Shown piece after piece: positions 34,498-39,429 of a stretch of 39,429 nt of DNA. How positions within the stretch are numbered: position 1 is the first letter of the stretch; each line of letters begins with the position of its first letter. The position numbers and the translations under genes are program-made. The notes beneath the pieces are model-generated. The model was not told the origin of the DNA. It saw only the letters and a program-made list of their open reading frames with translations, and ran no database searches. This DNA is from CAZMHJ01 sp046350635 (GTDB taxonomy: Bacteria > Patescibacteriota > Saccharimonadia > Saccharimonadales > CAIOMD01): NCBI GenBank assembly GCA_046350635.1, contig JAXLZY010000006.1, forward strand, positions 1-39,429, given 5' to 3'.

Positions 34498-35013
34498 TTA
34501 TTCTTCGTGGGCCTTTACGGCTTCTTCGAACTTCTTGTCTTCAGCAGCTTTCTCAGCCGCTTTTTCTGCTTCAGCAGCCTGGTGGGCTACTTCGGCTTCT
34601 TCGTGAAGCTTAGCTTCTGCTTCTTCTGCTGCAGTATCACGAATTGTGTTTACGGCGTGCTTATCAAAGTCAACTCCAGTTAAGCGAGAAGCTTTACCAG
34701 TACGCTTACGCATGTAACTTAGGTAGTTACGGCGGACTTTGCTGCGCTTGGTAACTTCAATCTTAAGCACATTAGGGCTGTGTAGTAGAAAGCTTTTTTC
34801 TACGCCAACACCACTCGCAATACGACGAACGGTAATTGAGCTTGTAAGACTTTGCTTACGGTCGGTACGAATAACGAGGCCTTCAAAAATCTGAACGCGC
34901 TCTTTGTTACCTTCTTTAATTTTTTGGTGAACACGAACGGTATCACCGGTCTTAACATCGACAACCTGTCTCTTAAGATGCTTGGCTTCGATTTTTTGGA
35001 TAACGCTTTGCAT
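34498..35013 (-). CDS. rplS: 50S ribosomal protein L19 with C-terminal extension
   Basis: Large-subunit protein at the interface with 30S. The ATG at 35013 (MQSVIQKIEAKHLKRQ) is chosen. The in-frame ATG at 35055 is rejected because it lies at the predicted transcription start and 14 residues before the family N-terminus. The core (about residues 1-115) is typical: GDTVRVHQKIKEG, VQIFEGLVIR, VEKSFLLHSP, KRSKVRRNYLSYMR. The remaining ~55 residues are an Ala/Glu/Lys-rich helix or coiled coil (HEEAEVAHQAAEAEKAAEKA) not present in common L19 of about 115 residues. Confidence 0.95.
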   Translation of the reverse strand: MQSVIQKIEAKHLKRQVVDVKTGDTVRVHQKIKEGNKERVQIFEGLVIRTDRKQSLTSSITVRRIASGVGVEKSFLLHSPNVLKIEVTKRSKVRRNYLSYMRKRTGKASRLTGVDFDKHAVNTIRDTAAEEAEAKLHEEAEVAHQAAEAEKAAEKAAEDKKFEEAVKAHEE

Positions 35014-35058
35014 AACGATAATAATCCCAAACTTATTTACTAAAAATGAATCCAAACT

Positions 35059-35064
35059 AATATA
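35059..35064 (-). promoter_or_regulatory. Extended -10 (TGA-TATATT) of rplS
   Basis: TATATT preceded by TGA, with weak TTTCAT 16 nt upstream. Gives a leader of about 40 nt and supports the 35013 start. Confidence 0.45.
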
Positions 35065-35090
35065 TCACATCTTGAGCTAAATGAAAAGAG

Positions 35091-35119
35091 TTGAGTGTAC
35101 ATTTTTAAGATGACATACT
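35091..35119 (+). promoter_or_regulatory. Promoter of the malic enzyme gene
   Basis: -35 TTGAGT (35091-35096), 17-nt spacer, extended -10 TGA-CATACT (35114-35119), then 6 nt to ATG. Predicts a leaderless mRNA. Confidence 0.5.
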
Positions 35120-35125
35120 AACGGT

Positions 35126-36262
35126 ATGACGATTTATGACGAGGCAATGCAAGCACACCTTAATTTACGAGGTAAGTTAGAGGTAAATACTAAAGTACCA
35201 CTAGAATCTAAGCACGACTTAAGCATTTACTATAGCCCAGGCGTAGGTGCGGTCGCCTCGCACCTTGGTAAACATCCAGAAGAAACACCACTGTACACGG
35301 GTACAAATAATTCTGTTGCTATTATTTCTGACGGTTCCGCCGTACTTGGGCTTGGCAATATTGGCCCAGAAGGTGCCCTGCCAGTTATGGAGGGCAAGGC
35401 GATGTTGTTTAAGCAGTTTGCCGACATTGACGGATACCCGATAGTCTTAAACACGCAAGACCCAGACAAAATCATTGATGCGGTGGTTGCAATTGCGCCA
35501 AGTTTTGGTGGCATTAACTTGGAAGATATCGCCGCTCCACACTGTTTTTACATTGAGTCTGAACTTAAAAAACGTCTTTCTATCCCTATAATGCACGATG
35601 ACCAACATGGAACAGCAATTGTCACACTTGCAGGGCTCATAAATGCATGTCGCGTAACCAAGCGTGATTTATCAAAATCAAAAATTGTCATTGTTGGTGC
35701 CGGAGCTGCAGGCGTCGCTATTGCCAAACTCCTCTACCGCTATGCCAAGCCATCGATTGTAGCCGTAGACAGCAAAGGCATACTTACCCGAAATCGCACT
35801 GATCTCAATCAAGAAAAGCAACTTTTACTTAGTTATGGTGATAAAAAACAATCTGACGGCTCGTTACGTGATGCTGTAGCTGGGGCGGACATTTTTATTG
35901 GAGTATCTCGCGGAGGTTTATTGATACCAGCGATGGTACAAACCATGGCAAAAGACCCTATTATTTTTGCAATGGCAAATCCTGAACCAGAAATTGACCC
36001 TGAGCTTGCCAAACAGGCAGGTGCAGCAATTGTTGCAACCGGGCGCAGTGATTATCCGAATCAAGTGAATAATGTGCTCGCATTCCCTGGCATATTCAGG
36101 GGTGCCCTCGATACTAAATCGCAAATTACTGATGCCCACAAGATTGCAGCTGCCGAAGCTATAGCCGATATTGTGCGTAACCCAAATCCAGACGTAATAA
36201 TCCCAAGTGCTTTAGACGAAAAGGTAGTTCGGGCTGTTTCGTCAGTCTTCGAGCGCCAGTAG
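35126..36262 (+). CDS. Malic enzyme (malate dehydrogenase, oxaloacetate-decarboxylating)
   Basis: Converts malate to pyruvate and CO2 with reduction of NAD(P). The 378-residue short form lacks the phosphotransacetylase-like domain of MaeB. Visible: YYSPGVGAVA, SDGSAVLGLGNIGPEGALPV, the catalytic Lys region MEGKAMLFKQFADID, metal site HDDQHGTA (about 160) and Rossmann motif VGAGAAGVAIAKLL (about 193). Short malic enzymes recur in Saccharibacteria, which lack a full TCA cycle. No Shine-Dalgarno; predicted leaderless. Its 3' end overlaps the convergent deacetylase gene by 21 bp. Confidence 0.93.
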   Translation: MTIYDEAMQAHLNLRGKLEVNTKVPLESKHDLSIYYSPGVGAVASHLGKHPEETPLYTGTNNSVAIISDGSAVLGLGNIGPEGALPVMEGKAMLFKQFADIDGYPIVLNTQDPDKIIDAVVAIAPSFGGINLEDIAAPHCFYIESELKKRLSIPIMHDDQHGTAIVTLAGLINACRVTKRDLSKSKIVIVGAGAAGVAIAKLLYRYAKPSIVAVDSKGILTRNRTDLNQEKQLLLSYGDKKQSDGSLRDAVAGADIFIGVSRGGLLIPAMVQTMAKDPIIFAMANPEPEIDPELAKQAGAAIVATGRSDYPNQVNNVLAFPGIFRGALDTKSQITDAHKIAAAEAIADIVRNPNPDVIIPSALDEKVVRAVSSVFERQ

Positions 36263-36940
36263 TTCGTCGATGGTCACGAACTGATACCCTTTTTTTGCAA
36301 GTGTAGCAGTAATTTGTCGCACTGCCTCAACCGTTTGATACCGGGGTGCAGTTATTGCGTTAAAACCATCATGGAAAATAATAATACTGCCGGGTTTAGC
36401 GATTCTTAGCGTTCGCTTGACGATAATGGGTGCTTTTACCTGAAATGGCTCAAATGGATGTGAAAAAAGACCTGAAATTGGCATTCGATATCCATTCTTT
36501 TGCACCGATTTTAATAACCATGGGTTTCTAAATAACCACGGAAACCTATATAAATCCGTAGCCACGCCCTGCTGTTTTAACACGCGCTTTGTTTGTGCTA
36601 TTTCGTCAATATAGAGTGGATCTACAATGTAACGATGAAACGCATGTCGGTACGAATGCGCCCCGATTTGATGTCCACGCTTTTGCATCTGCTTTACAAC
36701 CCCGGGAAATCGTTCGCAATTTTTCCCTACAACAAAAAAAGTCGCCTTGCCACCATAAGATTCGATAATATCAGCTATCTGCGTCGTGAATGGCTCGTTA
36801 GGACCATCATCAAACGTAAGAGCAATCACTTTTTTACTAGTGGCAACACGCCAAGGCATACGGCTACTTATTGGCGCAAATGCTAACCATGACAACACTC
36901 CAAGCGCTAACGCAAAAATACCTAGAACGGTAAGCGCCAT
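36242..36940 (-). CDS. Polysaccharide deacetylase (NodB domain, carbohydrate esterase 4)
   Basis: Removes acetyl groups from a cell-surface polysaccharide or peptidoglycan (substrate not readable). It has 232 residues, an N-terminal membrane anchor (MALTVLGIFALALGVLSWLA) and the NodB domain: IALTFDDGPNE (catalytic Asp and metal Asp, about 39-49), KATFFVVGKN and GAHSYRHAF (metal His pair, about 93-101), then IIIFHDGF near the end. Its start overlaps the glycosyltransferase end by 19 bp, so the two are co-translated and probably act on the same polymer. Confidence 0.93.
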   Translation of the reverse strand: MALTVLGIFALALGVLSWLAFAPISSRMPWRVATSKKVIALTFDDGPNEPFTTQIADIIESYGGKATFFVVGKNCERFPGVVKQMQKRGHQIGAHSYRHAFHRYIVDPLYIDEIAQTKRVLKQQGVATDLYRFPWLFRNPWLLKSVQKNGYRMPISGLFSHPFEPFQVKAPIIVKRTLRIAKPGSIIIFHDGFNAITAPRYQTVEAVRQITATLAKKGYQFVTIDELLALED

Positions 36941-37767
36941 AGATGATGCCTAATAATTTCAACCAATACTACTGCGGTCACACCGGCAACCACCCATTGG
37001 GTAACAAGAATTGGCAAATGCGCCATCTTATCTTCGGTACGAATTGCGGGGGGTGGACCTATTTTGCTGTAGCCCTTCTTTTTTGTCTCCCACACACCAT
37101 AACTATAGTAGTAGCCTATAGTCATAACCATACTGTGTAAAAATCCTTGGTTCACTCGCCGGCTCGATGTAAATACTGGATTTTTTAGGGTCACATACAA
37201 CCTGCCGTTTTGTACAAGCTCATTGCGTACACCGCGTTCGTCGGCACCCTGGTAAAATCGGGTGTCATAGCCAGAAAACGCGGATTTACGAAAACTCAGG
37301 TTGGCGGCTGAAACGTAAATTGGTCGATGAGCGAGAAGCGACAATAGCCAAACACCGAGTGCTCCCATCGGTGGCATTATTTTTGCCCAAATTGGTGCTT
37401 TGTAGAAATAGTAGTGGCCTGCGAGCCCTGAAGCACCTGGATGGCTATCAAAAAAAATACCAATAAATTCAAGCCAATCAGGTCTGAAAAACGAATCGGC
37501 ATCTGTGGATACAATTATCTCGCCCTTAGCGGCTTCGAGCCCTGCTTGGCGAGCATGGACAACGCCTTGCTCGGTTTCACGAACGACACGGGCCCCAAAT
37601 TGCCTAGCAATTACTGCTGTGTTATCAGTACTGGCATTATCTACCACAATAACTTCATGCGGTGGCGCATTTTCTTGGGCCTGTAACGATTTTAAGCATC
37701 GAGGCAAAAAATCAGCCTCGTTGTAGGCTGGTATAACAATGCTAATTTTTGGGTTCGCAGTTTTCAT
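36922..37767 (-). CDS. Family 2 glycosyltransferase, membrane-associated
   Basis: A 281-residue GT2 enzyme that transfers sugar from a nucleotide sugar. It has an N-terminal GT-A fold: KISIVIPAYNEADFLPRCLK, VIVVDNASTDNT, the DxD-type metal site STDADSFFRPDWL (about 95) and a later YQGADERGVRNEL acceptor-site segment. Hydrophobic stretches near residues 122-148 and at the C-terminus (about 250-270) suggest membrane contact. It is preceded by a PilB-like gene with a 49-nt gap. The spacer has the inverted repeat AGTGTT-C-AACACT (37775-37787). Confidence 0.9.
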   Translation of the reverse strand: MKTANPKISIVIPAYNEADFLPRCLKSLQAQENAPPHEVIVVDNASTDNTAVIARQFGARVVRETEQGVVHARQAGLEAAKGEIIVSTDADSFFRPDWLEFIGIFFDSHPGASGLAGHYYFYKAPIWAKIMPPMGALGVWLLSLLAHRPIYVSAANLSFRKSAFSGYDTRFYQGADERGVRNELVQNGRLYVTLKNPVFTSSRRVNQGFLHSMVMTIGYYYSYGVWETKKKGYSKIGPPPAIRTEDKMAHLPILVTQWVVAGVTAVVLVEIIRHHLWRLPF

Positions 37768-37816
37768 GAACGATAGTGTTCAACACTTAGATACTATTTT
37801 CTCAATTTGCGGGCTC

Positions 37817-39429
37817 CTATGCAAGTACACGCATAACTTCCTCGAGACTTGTCTCGCCTGAAAGCGCGCGTAATACACCATCTTGTAGCATCGTAAGCAT
37901 ACCGTCTTTAACTGCAACTGCCTCAAGCCCGGCAGTTGTTATTTCGTTTGCAGGCTTGCGTAACTCGGCTTGTAATGCATCGGTCATTAACAATAACTCA
38001 CGGACGGCAAATTGACCACTGTACCCAAATGGGTTTTCTGGACTCGTACCAGGTTTATAAAGCTGGATTGATTCAAGGACCGGTTTTTCAATATGGCTTG
38101 GTAGCGAAGCGACAACTGATTCAAGCCAGGCTTTTGTTTGGGCATCGGGTAGGTACGGCTGCTTTGATGTATCGTCAAGCCGACGGAGCAAGCGCTGGGC
38201 AGTCACCAGCCGTATGGCAGAGGCAAACAATGGGTTATCACCTATAGAGTCGAGCATGCGCGTTAATGCCGCCGTCGCTGAACTTGCGTGATAGGTTGAA
38301 AGCACTAAATGTCCTGTAAGTGCCGATTGAAGTGCAGTTTTGGCAGTATCGTGATCACGAATTTCGCCAACCATAATGACATCTGGGTCAAGTCGTAATA
38401 CAGCCCGAAACTTTTCGGCAAAACTATCGTTTTCATTCCGTGAATCAACCGGTATCTGCGTAATTCCCTTAACATAGTATTCAACAGGATCTTCGAGCGT
38501 AATAATTTTACGCTCTGGGTGGTTGAGCTCGTTCAGCATGCTGTAGAGGGTTGTCGTCTTACCTGAACCCGTTGGGCCAACAATAAGTACCAACCCCGTT
38601 GGATGACTGATAATATCGTCAATTATTGCTCGCTCATCTTCATTCAAACCAAGGCTCGACAATTGCATGAGTTCTGGCTTTAGATTAAACAAGCGCAAGA
38701 CTGCATCCATACCATAAATAGTTGGCACCGTTTCGACACGGAGATTAACGGTTACTTCTGTCCCGTCGGCAAGTTGGTAGGTTTTATTAATGTGTCCCGT
38801 TTGAGCATCGGGTGAACTTGTCGACACGTTAGCTGCAATTGCAAGGCTCGAAAGCAATTGTCGGTACTTTTCAACATTAAGCTCTGCAACAGGGTGTAGC
38901 ACTCCGTCGACACGAAAGCGAATTCGCACATGATCTTCTTCTGTTTCTAGGTGAATATCTGACGCCTTAAGTCGGTAGGCTTGCTGAACCACATAGGCGA
39001 GCATGTCGTCGGCGCGGACTTGATTTAAGGTTTCCGAAACTATCGCTAGCTGATTTGTTTCATCGGCAGCAGTTAGTGAAATATCCTGGTATACAACCTG
39101 TTTTGGTGGGTCGTAGCGACGCATAACCTCGCGGTAGCCCGCATCTGATATAAGCGAAAACGTCACCCTTTGATCAGCAAAACGCTGCTGCAAATTAGTC
39201 ATAGTAGACTGTGATGTCGTATTGGTTATACCGAATTTTAGGTTACTTTGGTCTGAAGACAATGGAATAATTTTTAGCTGATACAGCTCTGGTACTGATA
39301 AAATATCAGGGTACAGTGGTACTTCGTACGTTGAAGTATCTTCGTACGGTAAGTTTAATAAACGAGCACGACGAAGTGTCGTTTGTTCTTCTAGGGTTCG
39401 TGCTTCATCAGCCATATACTGCACGTAGT
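37817..39429 (-). CDS. pilB: Type IV pilus assembly ATPase (PilB/GspE family), 5' end at window edge
   Basis: Hexameric ATPase that drives pilus extension at the inner face of the membrane. At least 535 residues are visible and the frame is open to the window edge. Start codons could be ATG 39415, GTG 39424 or outside. The N-terminal domain (RARLLNLPYED onward) is followed by the ATPase domain with Walker A GPTGSGKTTTLYS (about 281), Asp box LEDPVEYY, Walker B DPDVIMVGEIRD and His box TYHASSATAALT. The usual zinc tetracysteine region before the end (CxxC) lacks cysteines here, though GYSGQFAVRE, which follows it, is kept. Other pilus genes probably lie to the right. Confidence 0.92.
   Translation of the reverse strand, partial: YVQYMADEARTLEEQTTLRRARLLNLPYEDTSTYEVPLYPDILSVPELYQLKIIPLSSDQSNLKFGITNTTSQSTMTNLQQRFADQRVTFSLISDAGYREVMRRYDPPKQVVYQDISLTAADETNQLAIVSETLNQVRADDMLAYVVQQAYRLKASDIHLETEEDHVRIRFRVDGVLHPVAELNVEKYRQLLSSLAIAANVSTSSPDAQTGHINKTYQLADGTEVTVNLRVETVPTIYGMDAVLRLFNLKPELMQLSSLGLNEDERAIIDDIISHPTGLVLIVGPTGSGKTTTLYSMLNELNHPERKIITLEDPVEYYVKGITQIPVDSRNENDSFAEKFRAVLRLDPDVIMVGEIRDHDTAKTALQSALTGHLVLSTYHASSATAALTRMLDSIGDNPLFASAIRLVTAQRLLRRLDDTSKQPYLPDAQTKAWLESVVASLPSHIEKPVLESIQLYKPGTSPENPFGYSGQFAVRELLLMTDALQAELRKPANEITTAGLEAVAVKDGMLTMLQDGVLRALSGETSLEEVMRVLA

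Noticed and set aside
35014..35055. Earlier ATG for L19 at 35055
   Set aside because: It lies only 3 nt from the predicted -10, so it would not be transcribed, and it adds residues absent from the family.
1..39429. UGA recoding as in SR1/Gracilibacteria
   Set aside because: The long genes contain no internal TGA, and TGA ends or overlaps gene ends normally (sortase-microprotein ATGA, deacetylase).
1..39429. CRISPR arrays, insertion sequences or phage genes
   Set aside because: No regularly spaced direct repeats, transposase or phage-type proteins were seen; the only repeats are protein-coding ones.

Overview
The window looks like a chromosome segment of a Candidatus Saccharibacteria (TM7, Patescibacteria/CPR) genome. 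This is inferred from gene content and style. Housekeeping genes are tightly packed, and there is a Gram-positive-type envelope (class A PBP, M15 carboxypeptidase, sortase and sortase substrate). Very large secreted adhesin-like and YD-repeat proteins, a short malic enzyme, an M1 aminopeptidase and a type IV pilus ATPase are also present. TAA, TAG and TGA all act as stops, so there is no sign of the UGA recoding used by SR1/Gracilibacteria.

Layout. Positions 1-5100 hold hisS (running off the left edge), two small membrane-protein genes around a divergent promoter, a coiled-coil protein, tyrS, tRNA-Leu(UAG), a broken rsmD and a phospholipase C-like helical protein that follows recG. Positions 5143-12364 hold recG, a class A penicillin-binding protein split by a frameshift, a YacL-like PIN/TRAM protein and radA. 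Positions 12417-25320 are a leftward accessory block. It has a 2270-residue secreted YD-repeat/PA14 polymorphic toxin with a downstream immunity candidate. It then has a 1560-residue vWA/SpaA-like/DUF11 surface protein with a sortase-type tail, a frameshifted sortase and a 31-residue membrane protein. The surface-protein gene has its own promoter and a long structured leader ending in an attenuator-like hairpin. Positions 25345-30186 hold a membrane-anchored HEXXH protein, clpC under a perfect CIRCE operator, and nusA behind a leader hairpin with a U-run. Positions 30213-39429 hold an M1 aminopeptidase, an M15 peptidase-rnhB-yraN operon, rplS with a C-terminal extension, a malic enzyme, and a leftward group of PilB-like ATPase, GT2 glycosyltransferase and polysaccharide deacetylase.

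How the genes work together. The envelope and surface genes make and trim peptidoglycan, anchor an adhesin and deliver a toxin, which fits an episymbiont living on a host bacterium (inference). M1 and M15 peptidases fit scavenging or wall remodelling. ClpC is heat-shock controlled through HrcA/CIRCE, and nusA may control itself by attenuation.

Two window-wide patterns stand out. First, several genes have a -10 element only 6-9 nt before the start codon and no Shine-Dalgarno, which suggests leaderless mRNAs. Second, at least five genes are broken by frameshifts or an in-frame stop, often at short homopolymers. This looks more like assembly error than decay, because the coding sequence continues in good order after each break. 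No gene-free stretch exceeds 300 bases; the longest is the structured leader at 25126-25344. No CRISPR array, insertion sequence or rRNA was seen.
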